This document shows, in pieces, positions 1-8,465 of a stretch of DNA of 64,000 nt. The DNA is from Mycobacterium sp. DL592. Lineage in GTDB: Bacteria; Actinomycetota; Actinomycetes; Mycobacteriales; Mycobacteriaceae. The position numbers and the translations under genes are program-made. The notes beneath the pieces were generated by a model. The model ran no database searches, was not told the DNA's origin, and saw only the letters and a list, made by a program, of their open reading frames with translations. The stretch's first letter is position 1. Each line of letters starts with the position of its first letter. The stretch lies in the NCBI RefSeq assembly GCF_011694515.1, contig NZ_CP050192.1, forward strand, positions 2,099,131 to 2,163,130. Direction: 5' to 3'.

Positions 1-130
1 CGGCGCCGGGCACCACGAGGAACACCTCGTGGCCCGCGGCGACGTATTCAGCGCCCAACCGGTCCACCGCGGTGCGCAGGCCTCCCGAGCGCGGGCCGTA
101 GAAGTTGGCGACCTGCGCGACGCGCATCAT
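1..130 (-). CDS. Glycosyltransferase family 4, N-terminal fragment (cut by window edge)
   Basis: Only the first 43 residues are in the window; the gene runs off the left end. Two ATG codons in a row (128-130 and 125-127) are possible starts. The visible protein begins MMRVAQVANFYGPRSGG and continues into LRTAVDRLG and a GHEVFLVVPG strand. This is the usual N-terminal nucleotide-binding half of GT-B glycosyltransferases, with the Gly-rich loop after the first strand and the helix that follows. The opening residues resemble what I remember of the mycobacterial phosphatidylinositol mannosyltransferase PimC, but the acceptor cannot be judged from this fragment. It lies 76 bp downstream of, and in the same direction as, the dienelactone-hydrolase-like lipoprotein gene. 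Confidence 0.72.
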   Translation of the reverse strand, partial: MMRVAQVANFYGPRSGGLRTAVDRLGAEYVAAGHEVFLVVPGA

Positions 131-206
131 GGTGTTATCCGATCGCGCGCCGATGTTGAGGTGCCAACCCGGGGGCTGCGTGGCGCTGAACGAGGGGTGA
201 ACTCCC

Positions 207-1109
207 TCAGGTCAGGTAACGGCCGAACCAGTCCTGCACCCGCCGCCACGCGTCGGCGGCGGCCGCGGCGTTGTAGCGCTGCCCGGTGTCGTTGAAGAAC
301 GCGTGGTCGGCATCGGGTTCGACCACGAGGTCGTGCACCAGGCCGGCCTGCTGCAGGGCCGCTGCGGCGGCGGGCTCCGAGGAGGTCACCCGCTGGTCGA
401 GTGCACCGTAGAAGCCCAGCACCGCCGCATTCTTGGACCCGGCGAAGTCCGGCTTGTCGGGCAGCGGCCCGTAGAACGGCACCGCCGCCGACAGCCTCGG
501 CTCCCCCGCGGCCAGCAGGCGCCACACCAGGCCGCCGCCGAAGCAGAACCCGACAGCGGCCAGCTTCTGGCCGGGCACCCGGCGCTGCAGTTCGTCGAGG
601 CCGGATCTGAGGTCGGCGACGAACCGCTCCGGTGCGATGCTGCCCAGCGCGGCCGTCGCCCCGGCCGGGTCGCTGAATGTCGCGGTGCCGCCCTCCTCGG
701 AGAGCAGATCGATCGCCAGCGCCGAGTAGCCCACGCCCGCCAGCCGGCCGGCCACCGAACCGACCCAGTCGTTGAGTCCCTTGTTCTCGTGGATGACCAG
801 AACGGCACCGCGCGGGGTGGCCGCCGGTGCCCACCGGCCCAGCAGCTGCCCGCGGGGGCCGGCCCAGCGTGCCGCCGTGGTGGGGACGGCGGTGTCCATC
901 CCGGGTGCGGGTGTCGTGGGTGCCGACGCCGACGTCGACGCCGCCGGGGTAGCGGGCCTGGTCTGGCCGCAGGCGGCGATCAACGCGCTGGCTGCGGCGG
1001 TGCCCATCCCCAGCAGTGCCAGGCGCCGCACCGCTTCACGACGGCTCAGCAGGCCGTCGACATGGTCGGTGGCGATCTCTTCGGCGATGTAGCGCTGAAA
1101 CTCGGTCAC
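207..1109 (-). CDS. Tat-exported lipoprotein of the dienelactone hydrolase family
   Basis: A 300-residue alpha/beta hydrolase. Dienelactone hydrolases open lactone or ester rings with a Cys-Asp-His triad. The likely triad is Cys189 in the G-F-C-F-G-G-G elbow, Asp238 and His269, with the family's Glu at 108 (HENKG). The N-terminus carries a twin-arginine motif (SRREAV, residues 22-27), a short hydrophobic stretch and a lipobox ending at Cys47 (LIAAC), so the enzyme should be folded in the cytoplasm and then anchored outside the membrane. A Pro/Ala/Thr/Ser-rich linker (about 50-80) precedes the catalytic domain. I chose the GTG at 1109 because longer frames add unrelated sequence before the Tat signal. 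The substrate is unknown. Confidence 0.85.
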   Translation of the reverse strand: MTEFQRYIAEEIATDHVDGLLSRREAVRRLALLGMGTAAASALIAACGQTRPATPAASTSASAPTTPAPGMDTAVPTTAARWAGPRGQLLGRWAPAATPRGAVLVIHENKGLNDWVGSVAGRLAGVGYSALAIDLLSEEGGTATFSDPAGATAALGSIAPERFVADLRSGLDELQRRVPGQKLAAVGFCFGGGLVWRLLAAGEPRLSAAVPFYGPLPDKPDFAGSKNAAVLGFYGALDQRVTSSEPAAAAALQQAGLVHDLVVEPDADHAFFNDTGQRYNAAAAADAWRRVQDWFGRYLT

Positions 1110-1232
1110 CTCGCCGAGTATGCGCGCGGTGGGGAAACCTGCGCATGAAGCCTGATCAGGCGCTGTGAACACATCGAAGAAATTGTCTACTAAATCGTTG
1201 ACACCCGTTCGGCCACACTGTTCTATTGAGCA

Positions 1233-3023
1233 GTGACCTACGACACGATCATCCGCAACGGCCGGTGGTTCGACGGGACAGGTGCGCCCTCGGCTATCCG
1301 CAACATCGGCATCCGGGACGGCCGTGTCGTCGCCGTCACGCCCCACCCACTCGACGAGACCGGCGCCGAGGTCGTCGACGCCACCGGCAAGTGGGTGCTG
1401 CCCGGGATGGTCGACATCCATACCCACTACGACGTCGAGGTGCTCGGCGGGCCGGGGTTGACGGAGTCGGTGCGCCACGGCGTCACCACCGTGCTGCTGG
1501 GATCGTGCTCGCTGTCGACGCTCTACGTCGACGGCAGCCAAGCCGGTGATCTGTTCGGCAGGGTCGAGGCCATTCCGCGTGAGCATGTCATCCGCGCCGT
1601 CGATGGAGCCAAGACGTGGAGCAACGCCGAGCAGTACGTACAGGCGCTCGAGTCGCGCCCACTGGGTCCCAACATCGGCGCGTTCATCGGCCATTCCGAC
1701 ATGCGGACCGCGACCATGGGGCTGGACCGGGCGACCCGAAAAGACCAGCGGCCCAACGCAAGTGAGCAAGCGCAGATGGAGAAGATGCTCGCTGACGCCC
1801 TCGACGCGGGTTTCGTCGGGATGTCCTCGATGCAGCTGCTGTTCGACAAGATCGACGGCGAGACCTGTCGCTCACGGACCCTGCCGTCGACCTATGCCAG
1901 GCCGCGTGAGCTGCGCCGGCTCAAATCGCTGGTGCGCAAGCGCGGCCGGGTGCTGCAGTCCGGGCCCGACATCCAGAACCCACTGAACCTGGCTTCCCAA
2001 GTGGCACAGTCACTTCCGGCGCTACGCAAGAAGCTCAAGACCAGCCTGCTCTCGGCGGCTGACGTCAAGAGCAATCCGCTGGCGATCCTGATGCTGGGCC
2101 CGCTGGCCCGCCTGGTGAATGCGTTGGGCGCCGACTTCCGCTGGCAGCACCTGCCGGTGCCGTTCGAGGTCTACGCCGACGGCATCGATCTGGTGGTCTT
2201 CGAGGAGTTCGGCTCCGGGGCGGCTGCGCTGCACCTGCGTGACGAGGTCGAGCGCAACGCGCTGCTCGCCGACGAGAACTACCGCCGCCAGTTCCGCAAG
2301 GACTACGACAGCAAGTTCGGGGTGCGGGTCTGGCACCGCGACTTCTTCGACGCCCAGATCGTCGCCTGCCCAGACGAATCCGTGGTGGGCAAGTCCTTCG
2401 GTCAGGTCGGGGTGGACCGCGGCGGGCTGCACCCGGTCGACGCGTTCCTGGACCTGGTGCTCGAGCACGGCACCAAGCTGCGCTGGCGGACCACGATCTC
2501 CAACCATCGGCCCGAGGTGCTCAAGAAGCTGGCGCGCGACCCGGGTGTTCAGATGGGCTTCTCCGACGCCGGCGCACACCTGCGCAACATGGCGTTCTAC
2601 AACTACGGGCTGCGGCTGCTGCGGCACGTGCGCGACGCCGAACGCACCGGTACCCCGTTCATGAGCCTCGAGCGTGCCGTGCACCGGATGACCGGGGAGC
2701 TAGCTGACTGGTATCAGATCGACGCGGGGCATCTGCGTCTCGGCGACCGCGCCGACCTGGTGGTCATCGACCCCGACCACCTGGACAGCCAACTCGACGA
2801 GTACGCCGAGGAACCCGTCGAGCAGTACGCCGGCCTGCCCCGAATGGTCAACCGCAACAACGACACCGTGGAACTCGTCCTGATCGGCGGGCGGGCCGTG
2901 GTGCGCGACGGCGAACCCACCGAGATCCTCGGCACCGAGCGCACCGGCAGTTTCCTGCGCGTCGGCACGCCCACTCCCGCACCCACCGCAACCACGAATC
3001 CGGAGCTCGCACATGCCAACTGA
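1233..3023 (+). CDS. Amidohydrolase of the N-acyl-D-amino-acid deacylase type
   Basis: A 596-residue metal-dependent hydrolase. The HTH metal motif is at 63-65 (DIHTHYD) in the first barrel strand, after a short N-terminal beta domain. Later metal and active-site segments include GHSDMR, ISNHRPE and FSDAGAHL. A C-terminal beta-sandwich segment (ADLVVIDPDHLD) closes the fold as in D-aminoacylases and dihydroorotase relatives. The family cleaves N-acyl or amide bonds; the actual substrate is not evident. The GTG start at 1233 puts the normal first strand (TYDTIIRNG) at the N-terminus. The 3' end overlaps the next gene by 11 bases, so the two are probably co-transcribed and translationally coupled. 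Confidence 0.85.
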   Translation: MTYDTIIRNGRWFDGTGAPSAIRNIGIRDGRVVAVTPHPLDETGAEVVDATGKWVLPGMVDIHTHYDVEVLGGPGLTESVRHGVTTVLLGSCSLSTLYVDGSQAGDLFGRVEAIPREHVIRAVDGAKTWSNAEQYVQALESRPLGPNIGAFIGHSDMRTATMGLDRATRKDQRPNASEQAQMEKMLADALDAGFVGMSSMQLLFDKIDGETCRSRTLPSTYARPRELRRLKSLVRKRGRVLQSGPDIQNPLNLASQVAQSLPALRKKLKTSLLSAADVKSNPLAILMLGPLARLVNALGADFRWQHLPVPFEVYADGIDLVVFEEFGSGAAALHLRDEVERNALLADENYRRQFRKDYDSKFGVRVWHRDFFDAQIVACPDESVVGKSFGQVGVDRGGLHPVDAFLDLVLEHGTKLRWRTTISNHRPEVLKKLARDPGVQMGFSDAGAHLRNMAFYNYGLRLLRHVRDAERTGTPFMSLERAVHRMTGELADWYQIDAGHLRLGDRADLVVIDPDHLDSQLDEYAEEPVEQYAGLPRMVNRNNDTVELVLIGGRAVVRDGEPTEILGTERTGSFLRVGTPTPAPTATTNPELAHAN

Positions 3024-3477
3024 GACCGTGTCCCCCGCCGTCGCCGAAACCGTACTGGGACTGTGGAAAGCGCTGTCGGCCCGCGACTGGGAAGCGGTCA
3101 AGAGCTTCGTGTCCGAGGACTGCATCTACGTCGACATGCCGGTCGGCGCGGCCGCCGCGGCGCGTGGCCCGGAGGACATCGTCAAGCGCCTCAAGGTCGG
3201 CCTGGAGTCGTTGGCCGGCTACGAAAATCACGACGGAGTACTGGTGAGCAACGGCGAGGACGCCATGTATGAGCATTCCGAGACGTGGACATTCGCCACC
3301 GGCGAGCAGGGTATGCTGCGCTTCGTCACCGTCCACAAGGTGGTCGACGGCAAGATCACCCTGTGGAAGGACTACTGGGACATGAACGGGCTGACGAGCT
3401 TCGCGCCGCCGACGTGGCTGGAGGACTTCGCGACCGCCGACATGTCGTGGATCTTCGACGCGACGGGTCTGGTCTGA
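3013..3477 (+). CDS. NTF2-like (SnoaL / limonene-epoxide-hydrolase-type) small protein
   Basis: A 154-residue protein with the cone-shaped NTF2 fold pattern: an N-terminal helix (LGLWKALSARDWEAV), the 'DCIYVDMP' strand, an amphipathic helix (GPEDIVKRLKVGLESL) and paired C-terminal strands ending near KDYWDMNG. Families of this fold include limonene-1,2-epoxide hydrolase, SnoaL cyclases and non-catalytic binding proteins, so no reaction can be assigned. The ATG lies within the last codons of the preceding amidohydrolase, which suggests the pair work on one substrate. The next gene is convergent, with only 16 bases between the stop codons. Confidence 0.75.
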   Translation: MPTETVSPAVAETVLGLWKALSARDWEAVKSFVSEDCIYVDMPVGAAAAARGPEDIVKRLKVGLESLAGYENHDGVLVSNGEDAMYEHSETWTFATGEQGMLRFVTVHKVVDGKITLWKDYWDMNGLTSFAPPTWLEDFATADMSWIFDATGLV

Positions 3478-3493
3478 CGCGTCGCCCCGGAGC

Positions 3494-5473
3494 TCAGTGT
3501 GCGGGCGCCGTCAGGTCGTAGAGCGTGACGCCGTCCACCGTCGTCGCGGTGTAGTGCTGCTTGACCCAGTCGAGGATCTTGTCGGACTCCGACTTCGATG
3601 CGGACTCCTGGGCCATCGGCTGCATACCCGGGCGTGAGGAGTCGTAGTAGTAGTGGACCTGCCCATCGCGGACGTAGCCCTGAAACTGCTCCAGGGTCGG
3701 CGCAGGGTCGCCGCCACCGAAACCACCGATCGGCATCACCGGATGGCCGGTCTCGAGTTGGTAATCGGAGGCGCCCAGAGATCCGCTGGTCGCCGCCACC
3801 CACGTGTAGTCGTCGGCATTGGTGGCCAACAGCGCCACAACTTTCTTGGACACGGTGCCGCCGCCGGGACCCCACTGGTCGTGACCTGAGGCGTCGCCGG
3901 GCGCTCCCGGCCCCCCGGCACCGGCCGGCGGCATGCCGGGCATGTCACCGGTCTTGGACTGGGGTCCTGCGGTGATGACGGGGCCGCTGTGGGCGGTGCC
4001 CACGGTCTGGATGCAATACGCCACCGGACCCGCCATGGCCGCAACCACAGCCAGGGTCGCCGCCCACACCCTCAGATCGCGGGCGGCCAGGGTCAGGCCC
4101 GGCCGGATCAACGAGCCCAGGAAGCCGGCCACCGCCAGCACCGCGGCGACCACAACGACCCATCGCAACCACGGCAGGAAATCGGGTGTTCTGCCAAGCA
4201 ATACCCACGCCCCAACTGCAGTCAGCGCGACAGTCAATGCCAATACCACAGTTGCCCAACGCTTCTCACGGTTCTGCCACACGTGCGTCGCCCCGGCACC
4301 CACCGATGCGGCCACCGCGGGTGCAAGGGCCACGGTGTAGTAGTCGTGGAAGATTCCGGACATGTAGCTGAACGTCACGGCGGTGACGACCAGCCACCCG
4401 CCCCAGGCGAGATAGAAGGCTCGCTTCGGATCCGTTCTGCGTCGGCGTCCGCAGAGGACGAGGCCCGCGACGAGAAGCACCAACGCGGCGGGCAGTAGCC
4501 AGGAGATCTGGGTGCCCGATTGCGTGGTGAACAATCGGGTGATGCCTGCCTGCCCGAACATCGGGCCACCCGGGCCGCCGTGCTCCATCCCCATGCCCTG
4601 GGGCATCCCACCGCCACCACCGGCGCTGCCGCCGAGGATTCGGCCGAGACCGTTGTAGCCCAACGTGAGTTGCAGGAAGCTGTTGTTCGAGGATCCGCCG
4701 ATGTACGGCCGATCAGACTTCGGCCAGAATTCGACCAACGCGACCCACCAACCGGCGGCCACAATCGCCGCCGCGAGTCCGGCGAGTAGTTGCAGGAGTC
4801 GGGTCCGCAAACGGGGCGGACCGGCGACGAGGTACGCGATCGCCAACCCGGGCATCACGAGCGCGACCTGCAGCTGCTTGGTCAGGAACCCGAAGCCGAT
4901 CAGCGCGCCGCACAACACGATCCATCGTGTGCGGCCGCTGTCGACGCCGCGTAGCAGCGCCCACAATGCCGCGACCATCAGGAACACCAACAGCGCGTCG
5001 GGGTTGTCGTAGCGGAACATCAACGCGGCCACCGGGGTCAACGCCAGCAATGCACCGGAGATCAGGCCTGCCCCGGGGCCGAAAGCTCTTCGCACCGTGA
5101 CATATACGAGTGCCACGGAGGCCACGCCCAGCAGCACCTGCGGAATCTGGAGGGCCCAGGAGTTCATTCCGAACAGGCGGGTGCTGATCTCCATCACCCA
5201 CAGCGACGCCGGCGGCTTGTCCACCGTGATGGAGTTACCCGCATCCGACGAGCCGAAGAGGAACGCCTTCCAACTCTGGGTGCCCGCCTGCACAGCGGCC
5301 GCGTAGAAGGAGTTACCCCACCCATTGCGACTGAGCCCGATGGTCCAGCAGATCGCAGTGGCAACCAGCAGCGCGATGAGGCTCCGACGGGCCCATGGCG
5401 GGTCCGGTGCGATAGCGGGTGCTGCAGTGTCGTGGGCGCATTCGGTCGCATCTGCTGCGGCGGTCATGGTCAT
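3494..5473 (-). CDS. GT39-family (YkcB/ArnT-like) polyprenyl-sugar-dependent membrane glycosyltransferase
   Basis: A 659-residue multi-pass membrane enzyme. After the first membrane segment (about 30-45) comes the large extracytoplasmic loop typical of GT-C enzymes of the PMT/ArnT group, with a D-K-P-P motif (VDKPPASLW), followed by about a dozen hydrophobic helices. A Gly/Met-rich loop follows TLGYNGLGRI, and the C-terminal soluble domain resembles the YkcA/YkcB family. Such enzymes move a sugar from polyprenyl phosphate to an acceptor outside the membrane. Of two in-frame ATGs (5473 and 5467), 5473 has a fitting GAGAG upstream. It sits 31 bp downstream of a GT2-GtrA fusion gene, its likely donor-supplying partner. 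Confidence 0.85.
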   Translation of the reverse strand: MTMTAAADATECAHDTAAPAIAPDPPWARRSLIALLVATAICWTIGLSRNGWGNSFYAAAVQAGTQSWKAFLFGSSDAGNSITVDKPPASLWVMEISTRLFGMNSWALQIPQVLLGVASVALVYVTVRRAFGPGAGLISGALLALTPVAALMFRYDNPDALLVFLMVAALWALLRGVDSGRTRWIVLCGALIGFGFLTKQLQVALVMPGLAIAYLVAGPPRLRTRLLQLLAGLAAAIVAAGWWVALVEFWPKSDRPYIGGSSNNSFLQLTLGYNGLGRILGGSAGGGGGMPQGMGMEHGGPGGPMFGQAGITRLFTTQSGTQISWLLPAALVLLVAGLVLCGRRRRTDPKRAFYLAWGGWLVVTAVTFSYMSGIFHDYYTVALAPAVAASVGAGATHVWQNREKRWATVVLALTVALTAVGAWVLLGRTPDFLPWLRWVVVVAAVLAVAGFLGSLIRPGLTLAARDLRVWAATLAVVAAMAGPVAYCIQTVGTAHSGPVITAGPQSKTGDMPGMPPAGAGGPGAPGDASGHDQWGPGGGTVSKKVVALLATNADDYTWVAATSGSLGASDYQLETGHPVMPIGGFGGGDPAPTLEQFQGYVRDGQVHYYYDSSRPGMQPMAQESASKSESDKILDWVKQHYTATTVDGVTLYDLTAPAH

Positions 5474-5504
5474 CTCTCGGGTATAGGTGAATATGGGGCT
5501 GGAG

Positions 5505-6818
5505 TCAGCGGCTCGGGTGAAAGACCCACGAGCGCAGCAGGATGAAGCGCAGCACGGTGGCGACCAGGTTGGCAGTGACCAGCACACCCAACTCGAGCCA
5601 GTGCGGGGTGGGGTGCACGAGCCCGTGGACACTGGCCAGCGATCCGCTGGTGATGAGCAAGGCCATGCCGAAGACCAGCAGGCCCTCGCCGTGATGGCGG
5701 GCGCGGCCCTGCTGTCCGCGGATGCCGAAGGTGAACCGCCGGTTCGCGGCGGTATTGCCGATCGCTGTGATCAGCAGCGCCCCGAAGTTGGCGATCTGCG
5801 AACCCACCATGAGGTGCAGCCAGCTGAAGATGGCCAGATAGGCCAGGGTGCTGACGACGCCGATCGCGCCGAAGATCGCCAGCTGGTGCACCGGCCCCCG
5901 CGGCGCGGTGAGCGGCTTTCGGGCGGCACGAAAGTCCGCGGCCACCTGCTCGACCGGGATGCGGCCCAGCGCGAATCCCTTCCGCATCCGGGCAATCCCC
6001 TTGAGATCGGCGGTCGCAGTCGCGACGATGTCGACCCGGCTGTCGGGGTCGTCGACCCAGTCGACAGGCACCTCATGGATACGCAGCCCGGCTCGCTCGG
6101 CCAGCACCAGCAATTCGGTGTCGAAGAACCACCCCGTATCGGCGACCAGGGGCAGCAGCCGCCGCGCCACGTCGGCTCGGATCGCCTTGAAGCCGCACTG
6201 GGCATCAGAGAACTTCGCGGCCATGGTCGTCTTGAGGATCATGTTGTAGCAGCGCGAGATCACCTCGCGTTTCGGTCCCCGCACGACCCGCGAGCTCCGC
6301 GCCAGCCGCGTTCCGATCGCGAGATCGGAATGACCGGAGATCAACGGCGCCACCAGCGGAGCCAGTGCAGCCAGGTCGGTGGACAGATCGACATCCATGT
6401 AGGCAAGCACCGGAGCGTCCGAGTTCGACCACACCGCGTTCAGCGCACGGCCACGGCCCTTCTGCTCGAGCCGGACCACCCGGACACCGTCGAGTTCCTC
6501 GGCGAGCTCAGCGGCGATACGGGGCGTGGCGTCGGTGCTGGCGTTGTCGGCGATCGTGATGCGCACCTGGTACGGCAGTGTGTGGGCGAGGTATCGGTGA
6601 AGTCGATGTACCGAGTCGGACAGGGCCGCCTGTTCGTTGTAGACGGGCACGACGATATCCAGAACGGGTACACCACGGCGGGCAGCATCAGCCAGCACGC
6701 CAGACCGCGAAGGGGCGGGCAGGCTGGATTCGAAGGCCGTGGAATCAGGGGCATCGTGATCATGAGGACGATCGTGGGCCCCGGGTGTGAGAAGCGTTTG
6801 GGACCTGGGTGTGCGCAA
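5505..6818 (-). CDS. Fusion of a GT2 polyprenyl-phosphate glycosyltransferase with a GtrA-type membrane domain
   Basis: A 437-residue protein in two parts. Residues about 52-290 form a GT-A glycosyltransferase related to dolichyl-phosphate mannose synthase, with the V-P-V-Y-N-E opening (58-62), the DNAST segment at 91-95 and the D-V-D metal motif at 142-144. Residues about 312-437 hold four hydrophobic segments of the GtrA family (AIFGAIGVVST onward), thought to flip polyprenyl-phosphate sugars. A cytoplasmic enzyme making the lipid-linked sugar is thus joined to its translocator, and the GT39 gene just downstream would use the product outside the cell. The start is uncertain: 6818 is TTG, and a GTG at 6698 (residue 41) is a good alternative because the first 40 residues look unstructured. 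Confidence 0.85.
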   Translation of the reverse strand: MRTPRSQTLLTPGAHDRPHDHDAPDSTAFESSLPAPSRSGVLADAARRGVPVLDIVVPVYNEQAALSDSVHRLHRYLAHTLPYQVRITIADNASTDATPRIAAELAEELDGVRVVRLEQKGRGRALNAVWSNSDAPVLAYMDVDLSTDLAALAPLVAPLISGHSDLAIGTRLARSSRVVRGPKREVISRCYNMILKTTMAAKFSDAQCGFKAIRADVARRLLPLVADTGWFFDTELLVLAERAGLRIHEVPVDWVDDPDSRVDIVATATADLKGIARMRKGFALGRIPVEQVAADFRAARKPLTAPRGPVHQLAIFGAIGVVSTLAYLAIFSWLHLMVGSQIANFGALLITAIGNTAANRRFTFGIRGQQGRARHHGEGLLVFGMALLITSGSLASVHGLVHPTPHWLELGVLVTANLVATVLRFILLRSWVFHPSR

Positions 6819-6946
6819 GCTATGTGATGGACGACTACTCGAAGCCAGGTGAATGGCCGCCCGGTCGCGCGCAAACTGAACCCGACGGCACCACCCCGGC
6901 GTTACCCCTCGACTGGCCGGAACGTTCCATCGTCGAAGGGGCAGGC

Positions 6947-7345
6947 ATGCGCACGATCATGGTCGCGGCGGCGGTCACCGGATTGCTCATGACGCCCCTG
7001 CCGCTGGCCGGGCCGGCGTCGGCCGCCTGCGATTCGGCGGGCTGCCTGCCCAACGTGGCGCGCAACGTGATCGCAGGCGCCCCGTGCACACCCAGCATCA
7101 ACTTCGTGTTCGGGCTGGACTCCGCGAGCAACACCCTGATCTGCTCAACCGCAGGCAGGTGGGTGCCCACCGGGGCGCTGCAAGGCGAGGCTGCTCCGGC
7201 GCTTCGTTGTTCGATACCCGGCGCCACCGCGCAGACCCGCCTCAGCGGTAACACCCTGCAGGTCCAGGTCCCCGGCATCCCGCTGCAATGCGTCGGCCCA
7301 CCCGGGGCGTCGAAGTGGGTGCACTTCGACGTGCCCGCTTGGTAG
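6947..7345 (+). CDS. Small secreted cysteine-rich protein, function unknown
   Basis: A 132-residue protein with a clear Sec signal peptide: Arg at position 2, a hydrophobic core (about 4-21) and an ASA cleavage site near residue 26-27. The mature part has six cysteines (28, 33, 47, 66, 88, 115), enough for three disulfide bonds, and otherwise looks like a small beta-rich domain. The ATG at 6947 is chosen because it follows GAAGGGG at good distance and puts the signal peptide at the start; the frame is open further upstream, but that part has no signal character. I do not recognise a family with a known function. It is divergent from the glycosylation module and convergent with the amidohydrolase gene. 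Confidence 0.7.
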   Translation: MRTIMVAAAVTGLLMTPLPLAGPASAACDSAGCLPNVARNVIAGAPCTPSINFVFGLDSASNTLICSTAGRWVPTGALQGEAAPALRCSIPGATAQTRLSGNTLQVQVPGIPLQCVGPPGASKWVHFDVPAW

Positions 7346-7349
7346 CCGA

Positions 7350-8465
7350 TCAGCCGTCCAGGGCGTAGAGGCGCCGCGCGTTCTCGCGCCCGATCAGGGC
7401 CGCCACCCGCATCGCGTCGGCCAGGCTCCACTCGTCGCGGTCCACGAATTCACCCAGTACGGCGCCGATTGCATTGCGCCACAACCGGGCTCCCAGGTAG
7501 TGCAGTTCGGCGGGTCCGAAGGCATCCGAGGAGTACAGGATCTTGCGGAACGGGGCGAGCTCGAGGGTCCGCGCCAGGAAGGCCTGGGCGCGGGCGCCGA
7601 GATGGTTGATGCTCAACCCGGTGTCGAGGTAAACGTTGTTGAACGCCTGCGTGAGGTAGCCAGCCTCACGTTCGTAGGGATAGCAGTGCAGCAGCACCAC
7701 CGGGGTGTCGCCGCAGGTGCGCAGGAAGTCCAGCAGCAGCATCGGATTGGTGCGGTGCAGGTCGCAGTCCCGGTCGCCGAGGCCGACGTGTAACTGCAGC
7801 GGCTTGCCCAGCCGCAGCGCCTCGTGCAACCCGAACCGCAGCAGCACCCGGTCTGTCAGCCGCCGGCCGCCTTCGTCGCGCCAGCGCGCTGCCGCCTCGG
7901 CCACGGCGGCCGGGGCCGGACGGGATAGGTCGCCGCCGAAGCCGCCGCGGTAGGCCAGGATCGACTTCGTCGCCGCCGCCGAGCCGCCCCGCTCGTGCAG
8001 GATCCGGCGGAATTCCCCGGCATACTCCCCCGGTGCGGCCGCGGCCTGCTCGGCCACCTGCTCGATGCGCACGATCTCGCCGACCCAGCCGCCGGAGCAA
8101 TCGGAGATCTCGGCCAGATCGGCCACCCCCGGCAGCCCGGTGTCCACCAGCCAGTCGCTGACTCCCGCGGCCGGCAGGAACAGCCGCGCCAGTTCGGACT
8201 CCCCGTACTGCGATCGGCGGTGCCAATACTCTTGTGGCTCAGCATGCTTGGCGATCCCGAGCAGCGGTGCGCAGTGTGCCCGCACCGCCATCCCGAGCTG
8301 GGTGTCGAAGCCGCTGTCGAAGTCGGCCAGCGGTTCGGTGTTGGCCTCGTTGAGCCCGTTCTCGAACCGGCGCCGGTCGCCGTCGGCCAGCCAGTAGCCG
8401 TGGACGTGGTTGTCGACCAGATGCAGACCGGAGATGTGCTCAGCGAGTGCGGAGTTCACAGGCAC
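7350..8465 (-). CDS. Amidohydrolase 2 family protein paired with GlnA3 (Rv1879-like)
   Basis: A 371-residue TIM-barrel amidohydrolase. The H-x-H metal motif is near the N-terminus (DNHVHGYW), a histidine lies in the LQLHVGLGD strand and another in VVLLHCYPY, and SSDAFG supplies the late Asp. In fungi FluG joins such a domain to a glutamine-synthetase domain; here the two are separate genes with no gap, since the GTG start directly follows the glnA3-like stop codon. Tight coupling suggests the amidohydrolase acts on, or reverses, a gamma-glutamyl amide made by its partner. By position and length it matches M. tuberculosis Rv1879 as I remember it. The substrate is unproven. Confidence 0.85.
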   Translation of the reverse strand: MPVNSALAEHISGLHLVDNHVHGYWLADGDRRRFENGLNEANTEPLADFDSGFDTQLGMAVRAHCAPLLGIAKHAEPQEYWHRRSQYGESELARLFLPAAGVSDWLVDTGLPGVADLAEISDCSGGWVGEIVRIEQVAEQAAAAPGEYAGEFRRILHERGGSAAATKSILAYRGGFGGDLSRPAPAAVAEAAARWRDEGGRRLTDRVLLRFGLHEALRLGKPLQLHVGLGDRDCDLHRTNPMLLLDFLRTCGDTPVVLLHCYPYEREAGYLTQAFNNVYLDTGLSINHLGARAQAFLARTLELAPFRKILYSSDAFGPAELHYLGARLWRNAIGAVLGEFVDRDEWSLADAMRVAALIGRENARRLYALDG

